DNA of 49,734 bases. Source: Candidatus Dormiibacterota bacterium. Its GTDB lineage: Bacteria > Chloroflexota > Dormibacteria > Aeolococcales > Aeolococcaceae. The notes under the pieces are model-generated. The model was not told the origin of the DNA and did no database searches. It saw nothing but the letters and a program-made list of their open reading frames with translations. The position numbers and the translations under genes are program-made. Below are positions 8,096 through 16,993 of this stretch, one piece after another; within the stretch, counting starts at the first letter, position 1; each line of letters begins with the position of its first letter. The stretch spans positions 7,846 through 57,579 of the forward strand of contig PLWW01000005.1 in the NCBI GenBank assembly GCA_003153125.1, read 5' to 3'.

Positions 8096-8665
8096 TCAGG
8101 CGGGCCGTCGTCCGCGACTAGGCGGGCGGCGGTGCACAGACACCGCGTAGCCACCGTTGCCGGGGAAGGGTTGACGGTCCCAGGTCGACCATCGTGTGGA
8201 GAGCTCGAGATCCGCAAGGCGGCAGTGCTCGTCGTAGGCGGCGAGATCGTAGGCGCCGCCCAGCTGAAAACCGCACACAAGCGACCCACCGAGCGCAACG
8301 TGGCGCGCGCAGGCGGCGACAAGGGCCGCCTCGGTGCCCGGTGCCGTGAACAGTGGAACGTTCCCGGCCATCAGGACGACATCAAAGACGCGGTCGAGCG
8401 CAAGGCCGCACATGTCGGCGACATGCCACTCGAGTGCGGGGCCGAGGCGGCGGGCTGTCGCGATCATCGACGCATCGGCGTCGACGCCGACCACGTCGAC
8501 ACCGCGGGCTCCCAGCTCTCGCGCCACCCGCCCGGTGCCGCAGCCCACGTCGATCACCGAGAGGGGACGCAGTGCCGCCACGAGGTCGGCCTCCCCGTGG
8601 ACGTCGGCGCCGGAGGCGGCGCGCTCGTCGAATCGAGCCTGGTAGCTGTCCCCGTCCCACGCCAC
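8096..8665 (-). CDS. Class I SAM-dependent methyltransferase
   Basis: This 189-residue methyltransferase has the SAM-binding motif VIDVGCGTGR at about residues 37-46, followed by VVGVDADASMI (the acidic residue that binds the SAM ribose) and VFDVVLMAGNVPLF. The compact size and the late beta-strand FQLGGAYDLAAYDEHC fit the methyltransferase-25 type. The start is a GTG at 8665. The substrate cannot be inferred: neighbours are a VOC remnant and a divergent GH3 lipoprotein. Confidence 0.85.
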   Translation of the reverse strand: MAWDGDSYQARFDERAASGADVHGEADLVAALRPLSVIDVGCGTGRVARELGARGVDVVGVDADASMIATARRLGPALEWHVADMCGLALDRVFDVVLMAGNVPLFTAPGTEAALVAACARHVALGGSLVCGFQLGGAYDLAAYDEHCRLADLELSTRWSTWDRQPFPGNGGYAVSVHRRPPSRGRRPA

Positions 8666-8726
8666 GCTGTCTCAGCTCCTGCCACCGAGGCGACGACGTA
8701 ACACGTGCGCCTCTTTCTCATCTCTC

Positions 8727-8741
8727 ACTGTATGTGACAGT
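8727..8741. promoter_or_regulatory. Inverted repeat in divergent intergenic region
   Basis: ACTGT-N5-ACAGT forms a 15-base dyad between the divergent methyltransferase and GH3 lipoprotein genes. It could be a repressor site for either, but no known consensus is recognised. Confidence 0.25.
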
Positions 8742-8843
8742 ACCGCCGAGTCTGCGGCCCGCCTCCGCCATCACGGCCTCCGTCGACGCCTGGGAGGCAC
8801 GCACGTCCGGCCCAACGCTGACTTCGCGCTCGACAGTGATGCC

Positions 8844-10085
8844 GTGACCGCGACCGAGCGGCGGTGGCCATGGAGATGGGCATTGCCGGGAGCACTGATG
8901 GCAATGGTCCTACCGGCTGCCTGCGGCGGTGCGGCACTGCCGTCCGGACCGCTGCAGTCGGGCACTCCCACGGTGTCGATCGCGACGAGCCCCACGGCCC
9001 CACCCGCAGCCACAGTGACGCCGTCCCCGACACCGGCGTGCTCGAACCAGTCGGCCTTGGAATCCTGGAGTGTTCGGAGATTGGCGTTGCAGGTGATCGT
9101 CGTCCCGGCCGAGATGACGTCACTGAACAGCGTCCGCGGTGAGATCGCGTCAGGTGCGGGCGGCATCCTGCTGTTCGGGGCCACCGCGCCCAGCAACCTT
9201 GCGAGCGAGCTTGCTCGTCTTGCGTCGACATCACCCGGGGGGATTGCGCCCGTGGTGATGTCCGACGTGGAGGGCGGCGATGTCGAACGTGCTGCCAACC
9301 TCCTCGGACCGATGCCGTCGGCGCGACAGTTGGCGCACACCATGACGCCCGCCCAGATCACCGTCTACGCGCTGAAGCTGGGCCGGCGCCTGCGCGCCAT
9401 CGGCATGACCATGGACCTGGCCCCCGTGATGGATCTCGACGCGGGGTTCGGTCCCTCCGCCCTTGATCCCGACGGCACTCGCTCATTCAGTGACGACGCG
9501 CACATCGCGGCGACCGACGCTGCTGCGTTCAGCGCCGGCCTGGCGGCAGCCGGGGTGATCGCCGTCGCCAAGCACTTCCCGGGTCTTCACGGGACCGGCG
9601 ACAACACCGATGAGGGGCCGGCACAGACCTCCTCCTGGCCGGCGTTGCAGGACCATGAGCTCGTGCCATTCAAGGTGGCGATTGCGGCGGGCGAGCCGGC
9701 CATCATGCTGAGCAATGCCTCAGTTCCCGGTCTCAGCGTTCTGCCCTCGAGCATTTCGCCGCAGGTCGTGGCGGCTCTGCGCGACCAGCTCGGATTCAAG
9801 GGCCTCCTGCTCACCGATTCACTGACCGCCGGGTCGCTGGCGAAGATCGGTTACACGGTGCCCCGCGCAGCCACCGCGGCACTGATCGCGGGCGTCGACA
9901 TGGTCATCTACAACGGCGCCGGCTCAGAGGTGGCCGCCAACGCCGGCGGGGCCGTCGCGGCGATCGAGGACGCGGTCAGAAGCGGAACGCTGCCGCGCGC
10001 GCAGCTCATCGAATCAGTGAGCCGAGTGCTGGCCGTCAAGCAGGTTGACCTCTGCGGCCAGTCCCCGCCCGCCGCCCCGGGCTGA
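8844..10085 (+). CDS. Glycoside hydrolase family 3 lipoprotein
   Basis: This 413-residue exported protein has an Arg-rich N terminus, a hydrophobic segment and the lipobox LPAAC (Cys27), followed by a Thr/Pro/Ala-rich linker and a GH3 catalytic domain related to beta-N-acetylglucosaminidase NagZ. Visible family elements are MDLAPVMDLD, KHFPG and the nucleophile Asp in LLLTDSLTAGSL. The NagZ acid/base Asp-His dipeptide (KHFPG...DSH) is replaced by GDNTDEGP, a variant also found in other actinobacterial GH3 lipoproteins as I recall. It may act on cell-wall sugars at the outer face of the membrane. The start is GTG 8844. Confidence 0.85.
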   Translation: MTATERRWPWRWALPGALMAMVLPAACGGAALPSGPLQSGTPTVSIATSPTAPPAATVTPSPTPACSNQSALESWSVRRLALQVIVVPAEMTSLNSVRGEIASGAGGILLFGATAPSNLASELARLASTSPGGIAPVVMSDVEGGDVERAANLLGPMPSARQLAHTMTPAQITVYALKLGRRLRAIGMTMDLAPVMDLDAGFGPSALDPDGTRSFSDDAHIAATDAAAFSAGLAAAGVIAVAKHFPGLHGTGDNTDEGPAQTSSWPALQDHELVPFKVAIAAGEPAIMLSNASVPGLSVLPSSISPQVVAALRDQLGFKGLLLTDSLTAGSLAKIGYTVPRAATAALIAGVDMVIYNGAGSEVAANAGGAVAAIEDAVRSGTLPRAQLIESVSRVLAVKQVDLCGQSPPAAPG

Positions 10086-10095
10086 GCGAGCGCGT

Positions 10096-10791
10096 CTATT
10101 TGGCGAGGAGGCTGGCGACCACGTTGATCGTCGTCGCCAGCACCACCACGCCGAAGAGATACGACAGCACCGCATGGCGCAGGGCCGCCTTGCGGATCGG
10201 CTTGGATGTGATGTCGGTGTCCGAGACCTGGAACGTCATTCCAAGAGTCAGCGCGACGTACGCAAAGTCCCCGAAGTCGGGCTTGTCCTGCGCGTGCCAG
10301 TCGATCCCACCGCCGGTTGCGTAGTAGAGATGCGCGTAGCGAAGAGTGAACACGGTGTGGATCGATGCCCAGGACAGCACCACGCTGACGAAGGCGAGGG
10401 TCACGATGAGGATGTGCGCCGGCTCCTGGACGCTGCCGGCCTTCAGAAGTGCGAGTGCCACACCTGCCAGGCTGGCGATGCTGGCGCCGATCAGCACGGC
10501 GTCGGCGGTCAACCGGGAGTCGTCCTCTCGCGTCGCCAACGCCTTTGTGTCCGCTGGATCCTTTCCCCTGGTGTCGAGGAACACCGAGGCGACAAACACC
10601 GCCGCCGTGGCATCCCAGCCGGTGAGCTCGGCGACCTGCCACGGGGTGAACACCATGGCGGGGACGAAGGCGGCGACGCCGACCGCGACGCAGATCAGCA
10701 AGCGGGTCCGCGCGTTCACGGTGTCGCCGCTGTCGGGCGTCGGCTCGGTGACACGAACCAAGCCCGGGAAGAGCGGTGCACAGTGGCCCAT
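10096..10791 (-). CDS. DUF1345 family membrane protein
   Basis: This 231-residue protein has about five membrane segments and the hallmark end of DUF1345: DFGDFAYVALTLGMTFQVSD, then RHAVLSYLFGVVVLATTINVV. Family members are integral inner-membrane proteins of unknown function found across bacteria. The early WDATAAVFV region also fits. ATG 10791 is used. It converges with the GH3 gene ten bases away and follows the GNAT gene on the same strand. Confidence 0.85.
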   Translation of the reverse strand: MGHCAPLFPGLVRVTEPTPDSGDTVNARTRLLICVAVGVAAFVPAMVFTPWQVAELTGWDATAAVFVASVFLDTRGKDPADTKALATREDDSRLTADAVLIGASIASLAGVALALLKAGSVQEPAHILIVTLAFVSVVLSWASIHTVFTLRYAHLYYATGGGIDWHAQDKPDFGDFAYVALTLGMTFQVSDTDITSKPIRKAALRHAVLSYLFGVVVLATTINVVASLLAK

Positions 10792-10831
10792 CCTAAGGGG
10801 CCGAACGGCCCCGGGCGCGGGGAGGCGCGCC

Positions 10832-11452
10832 TCAGCCGGCCTTCTCGATGACGAAGACGGAGCGGCAGCGCGCGAATCCGAGCGCCCGATAAAGATGCTC
10901 AGCGGGGTTGCCGTCTGTGACGCTCAGGCCGATGCGTTCGTACCCGCCCTCCGCGCACCTGGCGATCATCAGTTGCAACAGTTGACGGCCGATGCCCGCG
11001 CCCTGGTGGGTGGGTGCGACGAACAGGTTGCACAGCCACGGCCCTCCGTCCCACCACGCCGCGGCCGGCATCGCGGTGACCAGCAGCGCGCCCGCGACCG
11101 TCTCCGTGGGGCCGTCGATGAGCAGCGCTGACACAGCGTCGATGAGTGGGCCGGCCGTCTGCCCGGCGATGATGCGCTCATAGAGGGCAACGGCCTCTGC
11201 CAGCGAGGCCGCCTGCGCAGCGTCGACATGCCCGGCCGGGTAGGCGCCGAGTGACGCGCGGGCAACGTCGACGGCCGGTCGATCCACCGCTGTCACGCGC
11301 AGCGGTGAGGGCAGGCCCGGGTGGAGCCACGGGCCAGGAATCGTCACGGAGCGCACGGCGACCTGCATGTCGTGCGCGTACCGCTGCAGACGCGCGCCGG
11401 ACGCGATGAGCTCGGCCGCCTCGACCGGGTCCCCCGTCCGCACCAGGCTCAC
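10832..11452 (-). CDS. GNAT family N-acetyltransferase
   Basis: This protein of about 206 residues ends in a GNAT fold. Motif A is LFVAPTHQGAGIGRQLLQLM (the acetyl-CoA pyrophosphate loop is QGAGIG), followed by GLSVTDGNPAEHLYRALGF. The first hundred or so residues are less conserved and may form a substrate-recognition lobe. The start is set at GTG 11452, because a longer frame upstream would run antiphase through the MFS gene; no clear ribosome site is seen there. It lies 34 bases downstream of the MFS transporter and is probably co-transcribed. Substrate unknown. Confidence 0.8.
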   Translation of the reverse strand: MSLVRTGDPVEAAELIASGARLQRYAHDMQVAVRSVTIPGPWLHPGLPSPLRVTAVDRPAVDVARASLGAYPAGHVDAAQAASLAEAVALYERIIAGQTAGPLIDAVSALLIDGPTETVAGALLVTAMPAAAWWDGGPWLCNLFVAPTHQGAGIGRQLLQLMIARCAEGGYERIGLSVTDGNPAEHLYRALGFARCRSVFVIEKAG

Positions 11453-11486
11453 GGGTGGCTGCCATGAGGGCCGGTGGCCATCTCGG

Positions 11487-12671
11487 TCATCCGGCGTGGG
11501 CGCCCGTGGGTATCTCCGGCACCGGATGGGTTGCGGGCTCCTCGCCGCGGCGCGGTGAGGCGCTCGGGGCGAGGAACACGAGAGTGACCAGCGCGACCAC
11601 GACGATGCCGAGCGCGGCGCGCAGCCCCACGGCGCCCGCGGCCAACCCGATGGCAGGCGGCCCGGCGAGGAACCCCAGCCATCCGATCGTGGAGACCGCG
11701 GCGACTCCGATGCTGGGCGACATGCCGGGCGTCGACCCGCCGGCGCGGAAGAGCAGAGGCACCTGCACCCCGACGCCTGCGCCCATCGCCGCGAAACCCA
11801 GTAGGGCAACCGGCACCGAGTTGGCCACGAGGGCTCCCGTGAGCCCGCATGCGGCGAGCGCGCCGCCGGCGCGGACGAGAGCCACCGGCCCGAAGCGATG
11901 GTTGAGGCGGTCGCCCAACGTGCGGCTCGCGGCCATCGCGAAGGCGAACATCGCGTAGCCGAGGCCGGCGACCGCAGCCGTCGTGCGCACCGACTGGGCG
12001 AGGTACGTCGCGCTCCAGTCGGCCGCCGAGCCCTCCGCGAGGAGTGTGCACAACGCGGCCGCACCGAGGACGAGGAGAGCACGAGGCGGGCGCACCAGCA
12101 GGCGCTGCGGCGCGAATGCGCCGGCCACCGGCTCCAGCAACATCCGCCCCAGAGCGAGCGCCGCCACGGCAACGATGAGCGCCAGCGTGCCCAGGTGGGC
12201 GCGCGGCGTGACGTCGAGTCGTGCGGCAAGCGCGCCCAGGGCGGCGCCTGCCATTGCCCCGAGGCTGAACGCGGCGTGGAACGACGAGAAGATGCCGCGA
12301 CCATAGAGTCGCTCGAGCGCGATGCCCTGCGCGTTCGCCGCGACGTTGATCGACCCGAAGCCCGCCCCGAAACCGAGCAGGGCGAGACCAAGAGATGCGA
12401 ACCCGCCCGCGCTCGAGGCGCCGAAGAGCGATGCGGCGGCGACGACGAGCGCCGCGACCGTGACCCGGCGACTCCCCACACGCTCGCACAGCCTGCCCGC
12501 AAACGGCATGGCGACGAGAGCGCCCAGCGACGCTGCGAACAACGCGAACCCGAGACGCGTGTTGGTGAGTCCGGCCTGCGTTTGCACCGCAGGGATCCGC
12601 GATGCCCACGACCCGATGAGCAGCCCGTCGGCGAAGAAGAAGAGGGTGAGGACGGTACGGGAGGCGCGCAT
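11487..12671 (-). CDS. MFS transporter
   Basis: This 394-residue transporter has twelve predicted membrane segments. The N terminus TLFFFADGLLIGSWASRIPAVQ and the loop GRLCERVGSRRVTV (motif A-like) fit the MFS subfamily that includes YbjJ-like proteins. The late segment GVGVQVPLLFRAGGSTPGMSPSIG is also seen in that group. The ATG at 12671 (MRASRT) is preferred because it places the first membrane helix immediately after a short basic N terminus. Substrate unknown; it is followed by an acetyltransferase on the same strand. Confidence 0.87.
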   Translation of the reverse strand: MRASRTVLTLFFFADGLLIGSWASRIPAVQTQAGLTNTRLGFALFAASLGALVAMPFAGRLCERVGSRRVTVAALVVAAASLFGASSAGGFASLGLALLGFGAGFGSINVAANAQGIALERLYGRGIFSSFHAAFSLGAMAGAALGALAARLDVTPRAHLGTLALIVAVAALALGRMLLEPVAGAFAPQRLLVRPPRALLVLGAAALCTLLAEGSAADWSATYLAQSVRTTAAVAGLGYAMFAFAMAASRTLGDRLNHRFGPVALVRAGGALAACGLTGALVANSVPVALLGFAAMGAGVGVQVPLLFRAGGSTPGMSPSIGVAAVSTIGWLGFLAGPPAIGLAAGAVGLRAALGIVVVALVTLVFLAPSASPRRGEEPATHPVPEIPTGAHAG

Positions 12672-12815
12672 CAGCCCGGCACCACGCCGGGGCCGCGCGG
12701 GCGGCACCGCTCGAGCGTTGTCGTCCCCGCGTCGAGAATGATCACCGGCTCCGAGGGTAGCGCACCACGATACACGGGGCAGTGGGGCGGCCCGCGAGGC
12801 GACTGCCCGAGGACG

Positions 12816-12852
12816 ACATCGAAGGGCTGCCGCGACGCCAGCCCTTCGATGT
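12816..12852. terminator. Perfect 14-bp stem-loop
   Basis: ACATCGAAGGGCTG pairs perfectly with CAGCCCTTCGATGT around a nine-base loop. It lies just downstream of the small secreted-protein gene and upstream of the MFS gene on the same strand. There is no T-tract, so it is either a Rho-assisted or T-less terminator, or an operator-like dyad for the MFS gene. Confidence 0.5.
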
Positions 12853-12867
12853 GTCTGCGACCGAGGG

Positions 12868-13179
12868 CTACGGGACGGTGGGGAACTGGCCCGCGTTCTC
12901 CTGGGCCTCCCGAGCAGCGCTCTCCCCGGCCTCGTGGGCGGCGTTCTCGTTGGAGTGGAACGTCCCGGAGGGCGTGGACGGGGTGGTCGAGGTCGAGGGC
13001 GATGTGGTGGCAGCAGCGGTGCTCGTGGTTGCCGCGTTGGTCACGATGAAGCCGCCGGCGAATGCACCGGACATGAGCCCGACGGCCGTCGCCGCAATGG
13101 CGGTGCGCCGCGCCAGGCGACCGAAGAGCGGTTGATGACGATCCGAGTCGGGAACGGGGTCGGGGCTGTTCTGGGTCAC
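12868..13179 (-). CDS. Small Ser/Thr-rich membrane-anchored protein
   Basis: I do not recognise a family. The 103-residue product has a polar N terminus with RLARR, one hydrophobic segment (about residues 28-47), then a Thr/Ser/Ala-rich linker and an acidic, His-containing tail (ENAAHEAGESAAREAQENAG). This suggests a single-pass protein with an external disordered tail, or an exported protein. The GTG start at 13179 has GGGAG seven bases upstream. A strong stem-loop follows the stop. Confidence 0.65.
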   Translation of the reverse strand: MTQNSPDPVPDSDRHQPLFGRLARRTAIAATAVGLMSGAFAGGFIVTNAATTSTAAATTSPSTSTTPSTPSGTFHSNENAAHEAGESAAREAQENAGQFPTVP

Positions 13180-13365
13180 GATGGTCTCCCTTGTGTTGGT
13201 GCCGTTGTGGCTGTGACCTCATGGTCCGCCCGCCGGCTCGGGATTCCATCGGCGCAGCCTGCGTTCCTGCTGTGAATGAGGTCTAGAGGATCCCCTCCTG
13301 CGGGCACGTGTTTCGTACTGCACTGGCACCAACAACCCAGTCTGCATCGCCAACTGACAGGTGGC

Positions 13366-14751
13366 CTACCTGACAAGTTCGGCAACGGCCGCGCCGAAAA
13401 CCCGCGTGTGGAGCTTCACGTCGTCCCGGCTCGTCACCGGGCACATCAGGGCCATGTTGTGGAACGGTGTGATCATCACGCCGCGGTTCAGCATGGAGAG
13501 GTGCAGATACTCGTCGAGCTCGTCGTCGGCGGCGGCGGCCGAGGCGGTGCCGTTGCGCGGAGCGGGTGATGCAAAGCGGTACTCCGATCGCGCGCCGAGC
13601 TGGGTGACCGACCACGGGACGCCAGCTCGGTCGATTGTCGCCTGGACTCCGTGCGTGAACTCGGTGGCGACGTCGACCATGTGCGCGAACGCAGCGCCTG
13701 TGAGCACCTGCTCCAGGGTGGCCCGCATTGCCGCCACCGACAGGGCATTGCCGGCCAGCGTGCCACCGACACCGCCCACGTCGATGAGGTCGGCCTCCGG
13801 GTGCGCGGCGATCAGCTCGGCGACGTGGTGGCTGATGCCGTAGGCGCCACTCGGTATGCCACCGCCGATGCTCTTGCCGATCACCAGGACGTCAGGCTGC
13901 AGGCCCCAGAGCTGAGTCGCGCCGCCAGAGCCGGCGGAGAACGTGTGCGTCTCGTCGATGACCAGGAGTGCGCCGTGCGTCGTGGCCAGCTCACGCAAAC
14001 CCTCCATGAACCCGGGCTCGGGCAACACGATGCCGATGTTGGTGAGCGCCGGTTCGGTGAGGATGGCGGCCACATCGCCATGTCTCAGTTGAGCGGCCAC
14101 GCTGTCCAGGTCGTTGAATTCCGCCACACGCGTCGTCTCGCTCAGGGGAACGGGCGCCCCCGCATTTCCCGCCCGCGAGGCGGCTTCGCCGTCGGGACCG
14201 CGAACCGCGAAAGCCTCATCGACGGAGCCGTGGTAGCAGTACGCGAAGGTGAGAATCTTCGGCCGCCCCGCGGCGAGGCGGGCGAGCCGGATCGCCCAGC
14301 GGTTGGCGTCCGTCGCCGTGAGCGTGAACGACCACAGGGGGAGGCCGAACCGGCGCGTCAGCTCGGCACCGACCCACTGCCCATCCGCTGTCGGCAGCAT
14401 CGTTGTGGCGCCCCCCAGCCGGCCAAGACGCTCGTTCACGGCATCGACCGTCGGCTGCGGACTGTGTCCGGCCATGGCGCCGGTGTCGCCGAGCGAGAAG
14501 TCGACGTACTCATGCCCGTCAACGTCGACGATCCTGTTGCCGGCGGCGCGATCGAGGTAGACGGGGAAGCCGCCGCTCCATTTGGCCATCCATGTCATCG
14601 GGACGCGCTCGAAGAGGTTGTCTGCGGCAGCGAACAGGGCCGCCGACCGGGGATGGGCGGTCGCGTACGAAGCCCGCTCACGCTCGACCAGCGACAGGAG
14701 GTGGGAGCGGTCGATCACGGGCACCCACCGACTGTGCCATCCGACCGACAT
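13366..14751 (-). CDS. Class-III aminotransferase (glutamate-1-semialdehyde aminomutase-like)
   Basis: This 461-residue PLP enzyme belongs to fold type I, class III. The PLP Lys is in VLVIGKSIGGGIPSGAYG and the aspartate before it is in LVIDETHTF. YVDFSLGDTGAMAGHSP and LTATDANRWAIRLAR are typical of the glutamate-1-semialdehyde 2,1-aminomutase-like branch, although GSA aminomutases usually have GSEATMNAIRLAR, so the substrate is probably different. No haem-synthesis genes are nearby. The protein is complete and cytosolic. Confidence 0.88.
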   Translation of the reverse strand: MSVGWHSRWVPVIDRSHLLSLVERERASYATAHPRSAALFAAADNLFERVPMTWMAKWSGGFPVYLDRAAGNRIVDVDGHEYVDFSLGDTGAMAGHSPQPTVDAVNERLGRLGGATTMLPTADGQWVGAELTRRFGLPLWSFTLTATDANRWAIRLARLAAGRPKILTFAYCYHGSVDEAFAVRGPDGEAASRAGNAGAPVPLSETTRVAEFNDLDSVAAQLRHGDVAAILTEPALTNIGIVLPEPGFMEGLRELATTHGALLVIDETHTFSAGSGGATQLWGLQPDVLVIGKSIGGGIPSGAYGISHHVAELIAAHPEADLIDVGGVGGTLAGNALSVAAMRATLEQVLTGAAFAHMVDVATEFTHGVQATIDRAGVPWSVTQLGARSEYRFASPAPRNGTASAAAADDELDEYLHLSMLNRGVMITPFHNMALMCPVTSRDDVKLHTRVFGAAVAELVR

Positions 14752-14914
14752 CGCGTCAAACCGGCGCCGGCGTCTGGCTCGGCCACACCACGGGAACAGC
14801 CGTGGGAGACCGATCGCCTCGGGCCCCCGGAGCTACAGTGAGTCTGAATCAGATGACGCATCCGTACTTCTGGCGACGGCGCTGCCCAGCGACATCCCCG
14901 ACACCGAGCCCCCG

Positions 14915-16039
14915 GTGACCATCTGGCATCGGCTGGGCCGGCCGCTCCAGGGCCTGACGGTCATCGCCTGCGCCGCCGGCTTGGTGGCGATCTACGACGG
15001 CGCGTCCGGCCTCATCGGACACCTGTTCAACGTGGTGCTGCTGTTTCTCTTCGCGACGATCATCGCGCTGATCCTCAACCCGGTCGTCGACGTCCTGGAG
15101 CGGGCGCGGCCCTTTCGCAAGCACCGCGGAGCAGCCGCGCTCAGCCTGTATGTGGTGATCTTCGCCGCGGTCGGAGGGGTGATCGCACTGGTCATCCCGG
15201 CCCTTGTCGACCAGGCCCGTCACGTGCCTCAGCTCGTCGACCAACTCCAGCGCAGCCTCACCGCCCACGGCATCACCGTCAACCTGCGCTCGTTGTTGCC
15301 GAACACAGCCGGACTTGCGGGCAGCGCTGTGACCGTCGTGGCCGGGGTGGCCACGACCGTCGCCGACATCGTGCTTGTCGTGGTCATCTCCATCTATCTG
15401 CTCAGCGACGGACGCGGCCTGGTCGCCACGCTGCGCAACCTCTTTCCCGATCACTCGGAAAAGTTCGACTTCGCGGTTGTCGCGACCGGCTCGACGATGG
15501 CTGCCTACGTGCGGGGCCAATCCCTGATGTCACTGATCATCGGGTCCTACACCGCGCTCAGCCTGAGCCTCCTCGGCGTCCACTACGCGATCGTCATCGG
15601 GGTCGCAGCCTTCCTTCTCGAGTTCGTGCCGATCATCGGGGCGATCATCACGATGGTGCTCGCCGTCGTCGTCGCACTTCTGCAGGGCCCCCTCCTCGCC
15701 GCCCTCGCCGGTGTCACTGGCCTCCTGGGGCATGCCCTGGAGGCCTACATCATCGGACCGCGCGTGGCCGGCCATGTCACCAAGCTGCACCCGCTGGTCG
15801 CGATGGCCGCGTTGCTCATCGGGGCCGAGGTGGGCGGCATCCTGGGGGCGCTCTTCGCCGTACCCCTGGCGGCCATCGCCAACATCTTCCTGGGTGCGCT
15901 GTACCGCTCACGGCGCGGCAACGTGGCGCTGACCACCGCTTCGGACGGCACCGTCGACGCCGACAGCCTTCCGCGGCTTGGCGAGGAGATCGAGGCCGTT
16001 GCGGAAGAGGGCGTGGCGGCTGAGGCCGTTCGGCACTGA
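14915..16039 (+). CDS. AI-2E family transporter (PerM-like permease)
   Basis: This protein of about 374 residues has the hydrophobic layout of the AI-2E/PerM family: two N-terminal helices, a soluble middle region with PALVDQARHVPQLVDQLQ, and a C-terminal helix bundle containing EFVPIIGAIITMVLAVVVALLQG and GPRVAGHVTKLHPLVAMAALLIGAEVGGILGALFAVPLAA. Family members export diverse small molecules or act as Na+/H+ antiporters; the autoinducer name is historical. The GTG at 14915 is the only sensible start after the divergent aminotransferase and lacks a clear ribosome site. Confidence 0.85.
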   Translation: MTIWHRLGRPLQGLTVIACAAGLVAIYDGASGLIGHLFNVVLLFLFATIIALILNPVVDVLERARPFRKHRGAAALSLYVVIFAAVGGVIALVIPALVDQARHVPQLVDQLQRSLTAHGITVNLRSLLPNTAGLAGSAVTVVAGVATTVADIVLVVVISIYLLSDGRGLVATLRNLFPDHSEKFDFAVVATGSTMAAYVRGQSLMSLIIGSYTALSLSLLGVHYAIVIGVAAFLLEFVPIIGAIITMVLAVVVALLQGPLLAALAGVTGLLGHALEAYIIGPRVAGHVTKLHPLVAMAALLIGAEVGGILGALFAVPLAAIANIFLGALYRSRRGNVALTTASDGTVDADSLPRLGEEIEAVAEEGVAAEAVRH

Positions 16040-16109
16040 TCTGCTGGCGCACGAGCACGAGTGGGTCAGCCGCCGAACCCGCTCGAGGGGGCGACAGAAG
16101 TCGCGGTTT

Positions 16110-16217
16110 CTACCGCCGGGACCGCCCGCGGGAGTACATCGCCGCGGCGATGATGATCACGATGACGACGACGTAGACGATGATTTCCTTGGTTCCGAGC
16201 AGATTCACGGCAAGCAT
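16110..16217 (-). CDS. 35-residue single-pass membrane peptide
   Basis: A short reading frame from ATG 16217 to a TAG encodes 35 residues. A short polar start with GTKE is followed by a pure Ile/Val/Ala membrane helix (residues 12-26) and a basic end (YSRGRSRR). GGAGGG lies six bases before the ATG, one of the best ribosome sites in the window. The topology would place the Arg-rich tail in the cytoplasm. It is convergent with the AI-2E permease. No family is recognised; small toxin-like or transporter-modulating peptides are possibilities only. Confidence 0.65.
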   Translation of the reverse strand: MLAVNLLGTKEIIVYVVVIVIIIAAAMYSRGRSRR

Positions 16218-16342
16218 GGGGTCCCTCCGGGTGCGGCGGCGCGTGCCGACAAGCGTCGCCACACGATCGAGCCGCAGCTTAGCGTACGACGTCTGGCCCA
16301 GAGATCAGATGCGCTCGCCGGTGGAGCCTCAACAGGACGCTA

Positions 16343-16894
16343 TCAGGGGCCCGGGTCGGCGCTGCCGGCGAAGATCGTCGATCGGTAGTAGGCCAGCTCA
16401 GCGATCGATTCGCGGATGTCGTCGAGCGCTCGATGCGTCTCCGTCTTGGCGGGGGCCTGGGCCAGTGCGTCGGGGTACCAGCGCCGGCAGAGTTCCTTCA
16501 CGCTCGACACGTCGATCGATCGGTAGTGCAGAAACGCCTCAACCTCGGGAAGCTGTGACGCGAGGAAGCGCCGATCGGTCCCAATGGAGTTGCCACACAG
16601 GGGGACGGTGCGCGCTCCACTGATGTGGGCGCGTAGGAAGTCGAGTGTCTGCGCGCCCGCGTCGGCCAGGGAGATCGCCGATGCCTGGATCGCCGGCAGG
16701 AGCCCGGAACGTGTGTGCATGGTTCGCACCACGTCGTCCATGCGCGTCAGTTGCTCGATGCCGACGTGGACGACGAGGTCAGGCCCCTCCGCGACCAGCC
16801 CGAGATCGTCGTCGGTCAGAAGCGTGGCGATCTCGACGATCACGTGCCGGGCCGGGTCGAGGCCTGTCATCTCGAGGTCCATCCACGCGAGCAC
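16343..16894 (-). CDS. orn: Oligoribonuclease
   Basis: This 183-residue DEDDh exonuclease degrades two- to five-base RNA fragments to mononucleotides in the cytosol. The first catalytic pair is in the universal N terminus AWMDLEMTGLDP, followed by VEIATLLTD, the PLCGNSIGTDRRFL motif that contains the second Asp, and YRSIDVSSVKEL. The final HRALDDIRESI supplies the catalytic His and Asp. Length and order match the family. The start is GTG 16894, consistent with the normal N terminus. Confidence 0.95.
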   Translation of the reverse strand: MLAWMDLEMTGLDPARHVIVEIATLLTDDDLGLVAEGPDLVVHVGIEQLTRMDDVVRTMHTRSGLLPAIQASAISLADAGAQTLDFLRAHISGARTVPLCGNSIGTDRRFLASQLPEVEAFLHYRSIDVSSVKELCRRWYPDALAQAPAKTETHRALDDIRESIAELAYYRSTIFAGSADPGP

Positions 16895-16993
16895 GGGACG
16901 ATCCTAGTCTCTGCTCGAGGGCCGCGCCGCCGACCTCCATCTGGGCGCGAACCCCACCACTGGGATGTGTGGGGAGGAGGGCACGTCGCTGGT

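Noticed and set aside
10832..12502. A long minus-strand frame that would extend the GNAT gene upstream
   Set aside because: The added part is Arg/Ser-rich and out of phase with the well-supported MFS transporter in the same DNA.
12671..13249. A 192-codon minus-strand frame spanning the small secreted-protein gene
   Set aside because: Arg/His/Gly-rich composition and no domain; the alternative frame has a signal-like helix and ribosome site.
13282..13295. TCTAGAGGATCCCC, identical to part of a common cloning-vector polylinker
   Set aside because: The flanking bases do not continue the polylinker on either side and the surrounding sequence has normal genome composition. It is treated as coincidence, though a vector screen would settle it.
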